From contig NW_026944390.1 of NCBI RefSeq assembly GCF_033439725.1, positions 2,046,001 to 2,110,000 on the forward strand: a stretch of DNA of 64,000 nucleotides, in the 5' to 3' direction. The DNA comes from Neurospora tetraspora. Lineage: Eukaryota; Ascomycota; Sordariomycetes; Sordariales; Sordariaceae. The notes below the pieces were generated by a model. That model saw only the letters and a program-made list of their open reading frames with translations. It did not search any database and had not been told where the DNA came from. Positions 22,896 to 34,101 of this stretch are shown here, piece by piece. Both the position numbers and the translations under genes were made by a program. Numbering within the stretch: position 1 is the first letter of the stretch; each line of letters opens with the position of its first letter.

Positions 22896-25865
22896 ATGGC
22901 GGGAGGACCGGCAGTGGCTGCAATGCCCGCAAGAGGAGGTCCGCTTGGAGGGACAGTGGGACGATCGGCTTCCGCGAATGCATCACTGATGGCAACGCTC
23001 AGACCTGAAGAGCGTCATGAACTCGAGCAGTACGAAAAGATCCTGCGCTTCCGCGATGAGGTGGTCAGCGGTACACATCCGCGCATTAAGCCAACACACG
23101 TTGGAAAACCGACCCCTGGCCCTGGCCCTGTCCCGCCAGCCAATGCCTCCGCCGCTTCAGCAGGCCAGGCGCCTGGAGGAGCAAAGCCGGCTGTGAATGG
23201 GAACCGCGCAATGACTGATAACTTCCAGGCTTACCAGGCAAACCTCAAGAAGCCGGCGGTGAATCTGGGTGGGCATGTGCCTGGCTTGGGGACCTTGTCC
23301 AACACTTCTAGCGAGCAGTCCAAGCCCAAAGTTGAAATCAACCCGATATTGCTGGAGAAATCGGATGATTTGATCAAGGCCGAGATTCAGCTGCAGAGAC
23401 AGCGGATCGAGCGTTCTCTCCGCGAGGACGTCGAACAGCGGCGGGTGTCCCAGAAAGGCGCCCTGCAACCGTCCGAGCAGCCTGCTGACTTCGACATTGC
23501 CAATGTGTTGGCGAAAGCCTTGGTCTTGGTTCAAGCAAATGCTGCTCAAACTACTGATGACACTGTTGCTAACGCTTCAGCTTCGGGCGACTCATTCGAT
23601 GACAACACCTTTTACTCGAGCCAGCACGGCACGCCCGACTCTCACCACCAGTTAGCTCGCGTTCCTACCGAGTCCGAAGACGAGCAGATGCGCGACGGAT
23701 CACCGTACGAACCCGAGCTAGACCTCGAGCCCGTTGCCGTCCCAGCCGAGCAACCCAAGCCTGCTCTCCCGAGCGCGCCGGCAGCACCTACAAACCTCCC
23801 GATCGCAAATGCTCAACAGCAGCAAGTACACAGCGCCTCAAGCAGCGCCACCAGTGTCCCCCAACCGTTCAACGTAAACGTGCCGGGCACGTCGAGCGCA
23901 GCTACAAGTGTCAGCCGGGCTGCTCGCCAATTTCCTCCGTCCGAAGCTGTCAGTTCTCGTGATAGTGGCCCGGCAAGTCGCTCCGAAGAGTCGACCCATA
24001 CAGGAAAGGAACGGGGTGGTGGCTCGCGAGACTTGTCGAGAGTTAACGAGCAGCTATTGAGACAGGCGTTAGGGCCTGAGGGGTCACCGGTTGTTCGTGC
24101 TCATAATCTTTCCCCTTTCGCACCACAGCCATCCCGTGTCTCGCCCTTGCCTACTGCTGCTCTTGAACAGCCGATTGCTCTATCGGAGACCGGTGGTCGT
24201 CGGGCCACTCCGGCTCCGGCCCAGGGGGTCGCTGCTCTCAGGAAGCAGCCCTCAGCTGTCTCTAGTCCGGAAAGCTCACCCCACGGAGGAGAAAGGCCTG
24301 GGGACAGGAAGAAGAACAAGAAAAAGAAGAGAAAGGCAGATCGACTTGCGGAGGCCGCTGCCGCATCGCCGTACATTAAGCCTGAACCGCGATCCCCCTC
24401 TCCCATGTCAGCTCCGCAGTACACGCGTCCTACTAAGCGTCAAAAACAGGGGCACCCACAACACCCACCGCCTGACTATGATGATGCAAGGTATGGACAG
24501 CCAGGTTCCGTAGAGGGTGCCTACCAAGAGCGCCTGCAGCCAAGAGTACAGAGGGAGGAGCGGGTTGTGGGATATGAGCGGGAAATCGACCCTCGTCCTC
24601 GTCTCGAGGGCGAGCCTCTGCTCGCTACCCCCAGGTATGAAAGGGTCTACTACGATGATCCCAGAGCACCACTCAGCGGTGGTCGGTTGCCCGGATCGCC
24701 AGGCGTGCATCCTTCCCCTTACGCCCCCCGCGAGGTGCGCGCTGCTCCGAGGAACGTGATCTACGATGTCCCTCCGGCAGATGATGGTTACTATCGCGAT
24801 GTTCGTGCTGCTTCAAGGATGAGCATGCGCCCAGCAGCGTATCGTGAGCGCTCTTCACGATCACCAGTTGCGTACGAGCGTGTTGCACAGCCAATGGCCC
24901 CTCCTCCCAGGGTGCCCGCCACTCGCATCGTTGTTGATGCTTTCGGCCGGGAGTACATCGAGCCGCCTCGGCCCCAAAGTGTGGTTGCGGAAAGACCTGA
25001 GATCGTGTATGCTCGTCCGCCACCACCGCGCGCTGTTACCCGGAGACCAGAAGGCTACGATGACGAGGTAATGGTTTACGAACCCACTTCGCCAGGCTAT
25101 GTTCCTCAGCGTCGTGTGATTGCTCAGCCAGAGTACGTTACCCCTGAACATAGAGTGTACAGGGAGCGTGCTTATTCCACTCACCCCATGGGCCCGCCGT
25201 CCGGCGACTATGTGCCGTCGAGACTCAGGGTCGAGGGCCGGCCTGTTGTCGAGATGCCTCAGGAGTACATCGCGAGACCGGGAAGCGTTCGTCCCCCGAT
25301 GGAGCCCACACGCTACGAGAGTGTCGCGGCTTACGATCTGCGGGCGGTTGACGAGCGTCCCCGCGAATACTATGGCGGCAGAGCAGCTAGCGTCAGGCCA
25401 GTGGCAGAGGCAGTCCGCTACGAGGCGCCTCCTCCTCTTGGCTACGAGAGACGCATGGGAGCAGAACCGAGCCTGAGGGAGTATACCACGATTCGGTCAG
25501 CAAGCGTTAGGCCCCCTCTTGATGCGGCCAGGTATGAGATTAGAGGCGACTACGGAGCAAGGCTAGGAAGCGTGCAGCCGGAGATGGCCGGCCGTGAATA
25601 TCAGGGCCGTCCGGAGATGAGGAGAGAGGTCATGCAGCCGCCTCCGCCGCCGGTGGGAGGTCGCGCTTATAGTGTGTTTCCACCTGAGCAGCCTCCTACA
25701 CAGGTGATGCGTGGAGATGGTGGTGCGTATGGGGATGAGAGGTACTACGCGCGGCCGCCGCCTGTTCAGCAGGAGGATGATGAGGTTGTTTACTTGGACC
25801 GGCCTCCCATGCGGGATGCTTATCGGCAATATATGATGAGGAAGGAACCAAAAGGGGCGGACTAG
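22896..25865 (+). CDS. Large disordered, probably nuclear protein with C-terminal SVRP/RYE repeats; function unknown
   Basis: Single exon, 989 residues, from ATG 22896; the frame is open for 22 more codons upstream but that stretch has no ATG. The most structured part is N-terminal: a helical segment RPEERHELEQYEKILRFRDE followed by a short basic stretch (about residues 36-70), and a second helix KSDDLIKAEIQLQRQRIERS near 150-170. A strong nuclear-localisation-type cluster (KKNKKKKRKADR) is near 470. The rest is rich in Pro, Ser, Arg and Tyr. Between about 790 and 905 four related segments share an SVRP...RYE pattern (GSVRPPMEPTRYE, ASVRPVAEAVRYE, ASVRPPLDAARYE, GSVQPEMAGREY). I do not recognise the family; a scaffold or chromatin-associated role is only a guess. 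Confidence 0.85.
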   Translation: MAGGPAVAAMPARGGPLGGTVGRSASANASLMATLRPEERHELEQYEKILRFRDEVVSGTHPRIKPTHVGKPTPGPGPVPPANASAASAGQAPGGAKPAVNGNRAMTDNFQAYQANLKKPAVNLGGHVPGLGTLSNTSSEQSKPKVEINPILLEKSDDLIKAEIQLQRQRIERSLREDVEQRRVSQKGALQPSEQPADFDIANVLAKALVLVQANAAQTTDDTVANASASGDSFDDNTFYSSQHGTPDSHHQLARVPTESEDEQMRDGSPYEPELDLEPVAVPAEQPKPALPSAPAAPTNLPIANAQQQQVHSASSSATSVPQPFNVNVPGTSSAATSVSRAARQFPPSEAVSSRDSGPASRSEESTHTGKERGGGSRDLSRVNEQLLRQALGPEGSPVVRAHNLSPFAPQPSRVSPLPTAALEQPIALSETGGRRATPAPAQGVAALRKQPSAVSSPESSPHGGERPGDRKKNKKKKRKADRLAEAAAASPYIKPEPRSPSPMSAPQYTRPTKRQKQGHPQHPPPDYDDARYGQPGSVEGAYQERLQPRVQREERVVGYEREIDPRPRLEGEPLLATPRYERVYYDDPRAPLSGGRLPGSPGVHPSPYAPREVRAAPRNVIYDVPPADDGYYRDVRAASRMSMRPAAYRERSSRSPVAYERVAQPMAPPPRVPATRIVVDAFGREYIEPPRPQSVVAERPEIVYARPPPPRAVTRRPEGYDDEVMVYEPTSPGYVPQRRVIAQPEYVTPEHRVYRERAYSTHPMGPPSGDYVPSRLRVEGRPVVEMPQEYIARPGSVRPPMEPTRYESVAAYDLRAVDERPREYYGGRAASVRPVAEAVRYEAPPPLGYERRMGAEPSLREYTTIRSASVRPPLDAARYEIRGDYGARLGSVQPEMAGREYQGRPEMRREVMQPPPPPVGGRAYSVFPPEQPPTQVMRGDGGAYGDERYYARPPPVQQEDDEVVYLDRPPMRDAYRQYMMRKEPKGAD

Positions 25866-28800
25866 AACCTGGACGTTTTGGCCTTGTCCAGCGACTTCAA
25901 GACAGGGACGGACTTGAAGGGAGATGTTCAGTTTCTGGTTTTTTGGAAAACATGTGATAGACCAGACGTTCTATCCTTAACGTTACTGATGGACATCTTT
26001 TATCGCCATGGTTACACTCATGGAGGAAAGCGAGTTCAGAGCATTGACTGGCAGGATAGCATGTACGAGGAGACGGTATATATAGCGGATGAGGAAAGCA
26101 TGTCATATTACCAGTGTCCAAAAAAGGCCAACGTGGCAGTCTGCTGACTACGGGCTGCAGAGTATGAGTATATAGATGTCACGAAAGTTAAATCAAGCGA
26201 AGGAAGCCGGGCGAAGTCTCAGAAATAAACAGGCGTAAAGTCCCTTTGCCCACAGGAAGTGAAGGTACCTAAACAGGTCGATCCATCGTGAATCTTGCAC
26301 GGAGTTACAGCATAAAAGTGCTGCAACCTCAATGCAAGCTTCCAGTTTCTTTATGCCTCTCGAGTCTCGAGATTCCTTGGTCGTCAGCGTCGGCAATGTC
26401 CGTCTGTCCGAGTTCACGCTCCAGCTTCCCCAGCAACAACGTCATCACTCACTCACCTCGGAGACTCCAACGACTCCACTGTAGACAACATCCCATCATC
26501 CTATCCGGTTCTTACGGGCATACGGGCATAAGTACCTACTATTGCACATCCACATACATGGAGTTTAGTCCGCTGCAGTGTACTTGCTGGATGGAACTTG
26601 TAAGCCTCATTTCCACTCAGCTAGCAGGAGTGGCAGGCAGACAAGGCAAGGCAAGGCAGTGTACGTAGGTTCTGTGGAGTTTGTACGGACTTGTCTGAAG
26701 CACTGACTGCATGGGCAAGTTATTTTGGGGGACTTGCATAGCATAAGTAATGAATGCGTGAAGTGGCAGTAGTCCTGGCAGTGAAACGGGTACATGGTAT
26801 GAAGATCTTGGGGTCGGCTGGAGGTCGACAGACGGGATCTCCGCGAGGCATCGACGAGGGCTGGCTACTTAAAGGTTGGCAGTTTGACGGGACAGTAGAC
26901 TATTGTAGACAAGATGTGTGGTGTGAGATTCTGTAGATCGATCAGGAACAGGGACGATGATCTTCCGTCTAAAGGGTAGTGTAAGTCATTCAGATAAGGA
27001 GGCAAGAGGGGTTGAAGGTTGTGCTTTCTAGGATAAAAAAATATAGCTCTCTCGAGATATTCCTTCCTGTCTTGTTTTACAACTACAATCGAACACTTAT
27101 TCAGCAGCTTTTCAGCCCTCCACGGCGAAAATGCAAGATGAGTGAAGATTGAAGTTAAAAAGGGTCCAAATTTCAAACATTTGAACTTGACTCTCCATGC
27201 CCGAAAGATGTCAGGCAGTTTTCAGGGTGTCTTTTCAGGCAAGGCAAGGCTACGTAGCCAGAGCTACTGCAGCTCATACAGGTAAAGCAGAAATGGTTGA
27301 CGATCCATCCATCTTTGGGGTAAGCTTGGGGGACCGCTGCAGGTGTTTGGTGATTGCAAGTCGTTGTGTTGAATAGATATGGATGAGGTGGTCAGCATTG
27401 GATAGGAAGTTTTATCTTGGATCAGGCCTGGTTGGTAGGTCAGATGGCCGAACGACGGGAGTTGAACACTTGCACACACCCACACTTTACAACACGTATC
27501 CACTTTCGAGGATACGTTGAGGGAAAGGAAAAGCCAGTGAGAAGTTGAGAACTGAAGGAGGGCCAGGTTGAAGTTTCAAATGTATGATGTACAGATGCAA
27601 GTATCTCGAGACTATTTTAGTGAGATGTACGTTGTTGGGCTTGACTGGCCTGGATATGGAATGGAGCTGTCCATTCCGCTGGATGTCTTACACCTGATGC
27701 TGGAAATTCATCCTAGCTTCAAGCTAGAAGATGTCTCTTGAAGATACCAGAACTGTGTGGTAACTGTGGTCGACAAAAATCTTCATGCCCATGCCTGACT
27801 GACTGACCATTTTTGATGCTGACAGTGATACGACCATGGGATTAGAGATGGGTGATGTGTGAAAGCACACACTGCAACGGCACTGCACCGCCCACTCAGG
27901 TGCTGCTGCCCACTTTTGCCCGCTGGTTGAGCCAGTCACGATGGAGCAAACCTTGGAAGCGCACAAACCAGGCTAAACTGCCAAGAACGACTCTCCCAAG
28001 TCTCCATTCAATCTGAGCTGTCCAATGGCTCATGCGGCACCGGGGGATCCACAACGCTGGGCGTCTCCCGGTGTCTCCACTCCCTCCACAACCTACCGTG
28101 AAATGGTCCGTGCTCCCGCGGGTCAGTCGCTCAGCTTCGTGTCCATCTCCCACGCTCCCCCCAGACTCTCTTGACTGTGTGCCATTGAGCAGCCAGGCCA
28201 CTCTCGAGCCACTTTGAGCACCCCGACCACCGACTGGATTCCGCATCCTACAGCACTACCTTACCACCTCCAAGCAGTTCCTCCTCCTCCTCCGCGTCCG
28301 TTCCTCCACCTTTTCCCCTCCCCCAACTCCGAACACCACTGCTTCTGCATACATCAACCGAAGGAAAAGAGCATCCCATTTGCTTCTTTTCCGCTCTCTT
28401 TTCCTTTTACCGATTGTCAAGTTCTTTGAGATACCCCCTTTTTTTTCTCGTTTTATTTCTGCGATTCCCGGCACGAGCCTTGCCGCCCTCTCCGAAGCGC
28501 CCCCCCAGTCGTGTCCAGTCATCATCACAAGCAGCAGCAGCACCAGCAGCAGAGCAGGAGGAAAACAACAACAACACAGCATACATCATACGCCTTTGCC
28601 CCGTTACGCTGCCCCTCGTTGTGGTCTCCCTTCCCACCCCCGCCATTATCTCCGAACGCACCAGCACCACCACGACATCCGACGAAAGGCAGTGTGCAAT
28701 AGGGCCAGGTACCTTTGCCTACATATACAACACAACAGACACCGGCACCGCGCTTCGGTCTCTCTCTTTTTACAGTACACACGGCAAGCAGTGGCCTCAT

Positions 28801-28887
28801 TTCCGGGCATACTGCTGACTTGGCCTCCCTGCCGCCCTTGTCATTCAGCCTGCTTCTCAGCCGTGCACCTCCAGTCGCTCGACCACG
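25866..28887. promoter_or_regulatory. 3 kb intergenic: 3' UTR of preceding gene and promoter/leader of KH gene
   Basis: No credible gene. A small tandem pair (ACGGGCAT twice) lies near 26514-26529, and CAAGG-type repeats near 26640 and 27240. Bases 28260-28330 form a strongly pyrimidine-rich tract, and a CAG-rich stretch lies at 28533-28560, both common in ascomycete promoters and leaders. The long open stretch ending just past 28888 in another frame begins at a non-ATG codon and is read as leader. Confidence 0.55.
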
Positions 28888-31800
28888 ATGAATAAACTAG
28901 CAAACATGCGTCACTGGCCCGAGAGGATGAGCCCTAACTTTGGCATGTCCCGGTCATCAATGGGCATGCCTCAAATAATGCACCAGCCCAAGATCGCTCC
29001 CCAGGGTCCTCCACCAATCTCGAATCCCCAGCCTCCCGATGCCATGATTCACTACACGTTTAACGTCCACTTCGCCTCCGATCTCGCCGGCCCCGACACC
29101 GAGGACATCCTCCACTCGACCACGGATGCCGTTCTGAGATGGACACATCCCGAGGATGCCCCCGATGACGTTCCTGTGTGGCAGCTTCCCGTGCACACCC
29201 AGAATGTCGAGAACCTGCGCCGCCGTTGCGAGGACTTCACCAATAACCCCATGCCCATCGAGGCCCACGTCAACGCGACCACTCCCAAGAATGGCCGCAA
29301 CCAGGTCGTCACCGTGACTCTGTCAGGCACTGCCGATTGTGTTTACAAGACTCGGGAAACCATCTTGAACGAGACGCCCTCTCTGATGGTGGGTTATCCA
29401 CGTGTCCCATATGTCTCTTTGTGACCCATTTCGCTAAATTTGTATGTCCAACAGCGCTGCACCCACGTTGATGTTGACGGCCACTTGGTTGCCGATCTCA
29501 CAGAGGGTCGCCTGAAACCGTCCGTAACCGCCTTCCTGGATGAGGTCTCCAAGTTCTGTGGTGTTGATATCTTTCTTCTGGGCCCCAAGCTCACTCCCCT
29601 TGAGGACGGACTGAATGGAGGCTTGTCCATGCGCAGAGACCAGCGTTGGAGGGTGGCCATCTACGGTGACACCATCTCTGCTGAGCACGCCAAGTCCCGG
29701 GTGCTCATAAAGATCGACCAACTTGTAGGCACTTCCAGAAACTGTCTCGTGACATCGAATGCTTGCTAACAATATGGCAGCTTGGGAGAATCGTTGATGC
29801 TGTCCAGATCGATCTGAGCGTGCAACCGCTGCTGTGTGGCCGAAACCGGAAGAACATCAAGCACATCGAGTCTGCCACCAACACTGCTATCTACTTCCCT
29901 CCGTGCTTCTCCCACGCCTATGGATACTGCCCGCCTGGTGCCCTGCGCCGTAACCCTGACGAGGTTTTTATCACTGGCGAGACCCCCGAGGCCATTTCGC
30001 AGGCCAAAACTCGGATCCATCAAATCCTGACCACTATCAGACTCTTTGTCAAGGATGTTACGATCGCTATGCCCAAGATTGACAGCATTCTGCTGGGTCG
30101 GATGGACAAGGTGCGCAAGATTATGGAGACCAACAGTGTCTTCATCATGCTCCCTCCACTTGCCTCCAGACAAGGCACGATTCGTTTTCAGGGCCCCGAG
30201 AACCTCCATGTCGAGCGAGCCATCCGCGAGCTCATGTCATTGGTAAGCTTTTGCTCACTTTAAACGTATTTCTGGATTAGCATCGAAACTAACCCCTTTT
30301 TCTAGGCTGGCCAATTTTACCATGCATCCTGGTGGATCAACCAGCCGGATCCTCGCCTGCTTCCCAGCGCTCAGGAGATCCGGGCCTTGCTCAGCGATGT
30401 TTGCGCCAACTCCGATGCCGATATCGCCTTCGATAAGGTCGCCTTTACGCTTACCGGCTCTGATGAGGCCGTCAAGGAGGCTCTCCAGGTCCTGTCGGAC
30501 ATCAAGTTCGTGACCACAGTCCAGCATCAGATTCGTGTCAAGATTGAACTCGCCAATGAGCACAAGGAATTTGTGAGCGGCAAGAAGAACGGCAAAATTA
30601 ACAAGATCATGAGCCATTGCAACGTCCAGATCGTGTTCGACAACTTCGGCGAGTACAACTTCAACATTGACGTCCTGGCACACAACTACACCTCGATGAA
30701 GGAGGGTTTGACTTTGGTGGAGCAAGAGATGCCCGCGTCCATTTCTTTCCACGTCCCGGACCAGTACCATAAGCGTATTATTGGTATCGGTGGCCAGCAC
30801 ATCCAGCGCATCATGAAGAAGCACTCCGTGTTTGTCAAGTTCTCGAATGCCATGGATCGTGGTAAGTCTGCTTCATTTTTGTTAAAGTTTGATGAATTCT
30901 GCTAACGCTCAATCCAGGAGGAATGGGCCGCGATGATGATGACAGCCGTGTTGACAATGTGATTTGCCGGACTCCGGCCCGCAACGCCCAGAATCTCGAG
31001 CTCGTAAAGACCGAGATTCTAGAGATGGTCGACCGTGAGGTACGTGTCTACAACTCTTTATGGCATACCAATTCAGTAACTGACTCCCAAACAGGACTCC
31101 GAGATCACTACCCAAACCGTCAATGTTGATCGTCTGTATCACCGTCAGCTTTTGGCCCGCCTGCCCGAAATCGAAGTGCTGGAAAAGAAGTACAACTGCA
31201 AGATCAGTTTCCCCAGCACTGAACAGGCTAGTGATGAGGTGACTGTTCAGGGACCTCAGTGGCAGGTCCCCATGTGCGCTGACGAGTTCTTGGTAAGTTT
31301 AAATCCCCTAGTCATCTCGGAAAACCCATCGAATTGTGACTAACGGTACTGTTATAGGGCATGGTTCCGGATAAGCATGAGGTGGTTCTGGAGCACTCTG
31401 AACCTTTGGTCAAGTTCCTCCAGTCCCCTGAATTCCTTCAGGATATTGTTCCGAAGCTGAAGTCTCAGCATGAGGTCCAAGTCTCTGTGCACGAGAACAC
31501 CGAGGACCGCGCAGCCGATGCCGCTCCCACGGTCACTTTGCTGTGGGCCTTTACCCGCAACAATGCTGGCGGCCTGCGCGACGCTATGGACTTCCTCCAT
31601 AGCCAATTTGCTACGGCCGGTATTGAACCGGTTGTCATCAAGGGTGCCATCCCCCGCCCCAGATCTGATACGTTCGAAGAGGCGCTTCAGTATTTCGACT
31701 CCAAGATTCTTCAGCATGTGGCTGCCCCTGTTGCTACGGATGCGCCTGCGACGCCTACGTTCGGCGAAGACCTTGTCCGTGAGCGCAGCAACATTTTTGA

Positions 31801-32185
31801 CCGCCTCCGCAAGCCCGGAAGCATGTCTCTTTCCTTCTTGGACCGCAGAAAGAACAGCTCTCACTCTGCGACCAACTCGTTCTTCAAGGGTTCCGCCAAT
31901 GTCTCCAAGACTTCGTTGATTTCGATCGAATCATCCCGGAGCTTCAACGCTGATCGTAACCCCTGGAACGACAGCGGTGTTAACCTCCCGGATGACGACA
32001 ACAACCCTTGGGGCACTTCGCGTGTTTTCGAACCCAATGGCCTTATTCACAAGCTGGCCATCCCGATGGCTGGAGATTCTACTCCACGCCACGGCACCCG
32101 CCATTCTGGCGATAGCGGGCGCCCTTCTACGTCTCATTCTACCAATTCAGGATACCCCGGCCCTCTTTCTGGGCCATTTCGTTAA
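28888..32185 (+). CDS. Multi-KH-domain RNA-binding protein (Bicaudal-C/vigilin-like)
   Basis: Seven exons (28888-29388, 29455-29724, 29781-30242, 30306-30861, 30918-31039, 31095-31292, 31358-32185) with six introns of 55-66 nt, all keeping frame, give 978 residues. At least four KH-like units can be traced. Loops read GRNR (277-280) and GRMD (363-366), both degenerate, then SGKKNGKINKIM (around 503) and the canonical IIGIGGQHIQRIMKKHSVF (GIGG near 571). A further repeat-like region spans about 640-800 (VNVDRLYHRQLLARLPEIEV). The last 150 residues are Ser/Pro-rich with two NPW motifs. KH repeats bind single-stranded RNA, so an mRNA-regulating role in the cytoplasm is likely; the target is unknown. 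The GKKNG loop is reminiscent of Bicaudal-C. Confidence 0.92.
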
Positions 32186-34101
32186 GTTCATTCCGCTATC
32201 GAGATTTTAGACTTACGGATCGTTTCGTCACTTGCGAGGAAAAAAAGAAATACCCCTACGGCTGGATATACCCAACGGCGTACAATACCCCGGTAGTTGC
32301 TCTTCTGCATTTGGTCGGCTGCGTTCTTGTCATTTTTCCTCTTGTCTCTTGTTGCATTTCTTTTCCGATCCTGGCTCTCGGGGGCAATGAAGGATGGGGG
32401 TTTTCACTGGCTTCGTTTGCCTTTTGCGAAACGAGATGATGGCGCGCTGTTTTTACCGGGGTGGGTAAAATCACGAGACCGTCTCGCCTTTGCGGGAGCC
32501 CGGGCCTCCACAAATTGATGGGGAAAATGGGATTTGCAAAAAAAGTAATCTCTTGCATCTTATTTCACGTCAGATGAGAGAGGACTAAAAAGGCCATCAT
32601 GTGGGATGATGGTTTTGTGACAGGATGGCGGCCGCGCATACGGGAAAGATACCACCTATAAAGATACCACTTTGAGTTTTTGCACGCGCGATAAGTTTGT
32701 TCCGACTTTTTTTTTGTTGTTCCTGTTTTAGTATTACTATATCCTTGCGTCTCTGGGTTTATCTATCTATCTGTCCGTGTCCTTTCTGTTTTATCTCTAT
32801 CGTATATCAAATACCACCTAGCGTTTTGGCTTTTCAAGCTGGCGGTCGAGGAGCGACCTGAATGATCTCTCACGTTCGCGTTTTGACACAGACTAAATAT
32901 TGGGTTTCACTCTTAGTTGTGCTATGGATGTCATGAGTCCGACAGAGCGAAAGTTGGTAGGAGGGCTTATGAGGGTAAGAGAAGGAATCGGTGCGAAGTT
33001 TTGATGTCGTTGGGTGGATGAAAGAAGACATCTTGGTAAACGTTTTGGTTGGGATGAGATGTGAAGAAAGAGTAGGCGGCAAAGAAGGGAAAACGGAAAA
33101 CAAAAGGAAATCCTTTGATACCCAGCGGAAAGAAATATATCAGCGTTGCAATATGAACGATCCAGATTTTACATCTATGTCCAAACTATACTCATGTGTG
33201 AAGATGTGGTTGTGTTATTTTCTGTCCCCCAGCCATCATCAGGGGCAGAGATGGAAGGGAGCTCAGGGAAGCCAAACAGTAATATACGGAGTCTCTCGAT
33301 CAGATTAGAAAAGGGGTCAACGATAAGATCAACCGGCAAACAAAACAAACAACACGCTGCCCTGCCCTGCCCTGTCAGGCAAAATTCTAGATCTTCCATC
33401 CTTCCATCCCCCTGACTGTCTGCCCTATGGCGATGAATCCCCGGCCATCCCCGTCAATCTTGGATTGTCAATGGCTCCAGTCGGGGAGTCGGCGGTACCT
33501 TGACCTGTGGGGAGCTGTTAAGGCACCCGATGTGGTCGCGGGGCACAGGCGCTAAAACGCGTCAAGGCACCCAATGAATGGCGGGGGCGTCCCCTGACGC
33601 GGCGGGAATCATCACTGGCGAATTGACTCAGATATCGGCCTGTAGGGTGGTGGGGAGGCCGTCAAGTTAGCACTGGGAATGCCCGTGAAGCGAGCCGCAA
33701 CACTTTTTCCTCCACCCACAGACAACCTGGAACCAACCGTCCTGACGGCAACTCCATTTCTTATCGTTTATCGACAACCGCGTTCCCCTTCCACCGTGAT
33801 CGAACGATACTGCAGACACCTTGACGGAAAACCGCAACTCTGGCCGAAACAAGCACCAACACCACCGCCGGTCTCTCGGTCATCCGTCGTCCTCGCTCGT
33901 TTTGAGCTCGTCCGAAGTCCGAGAGCCTTCAGTGGCCTGCTCCGTTGCTCCCCTGCCGTATCACGTCACCGATGTCTACCATTGCTGATGGGGATTGCCG
34001 CTACCGATTTCTCAACCCTTAGCATATCCACCAGTGCATGCCACTGCTCTGGCAACTTATAATATTCATACCATTGATTATTCTCTCTATCATCGCCCAG
34101 T
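32186..34101. promoter_or_regulatory. Intergenic: KH gene 3' UTR and upf2 promoter
   Basis: About 1.9 kb with no credible gene. A MluI-box-like ACGCGT at 33557-33562 lies 540 bases before the upf2 ATG, flanked by a near-repeat of AAGGCACCC on each side (near 33519 and 33564). Whether it works is unknown. Confidence 0.5.

Noticed and set aside
28380-28895. 171-codon open frame upstream of the KH gene
   Set aside because: It begins with TTG, overlaps the KH start in another frame and runs through pyrimidine-rich leader sequence.
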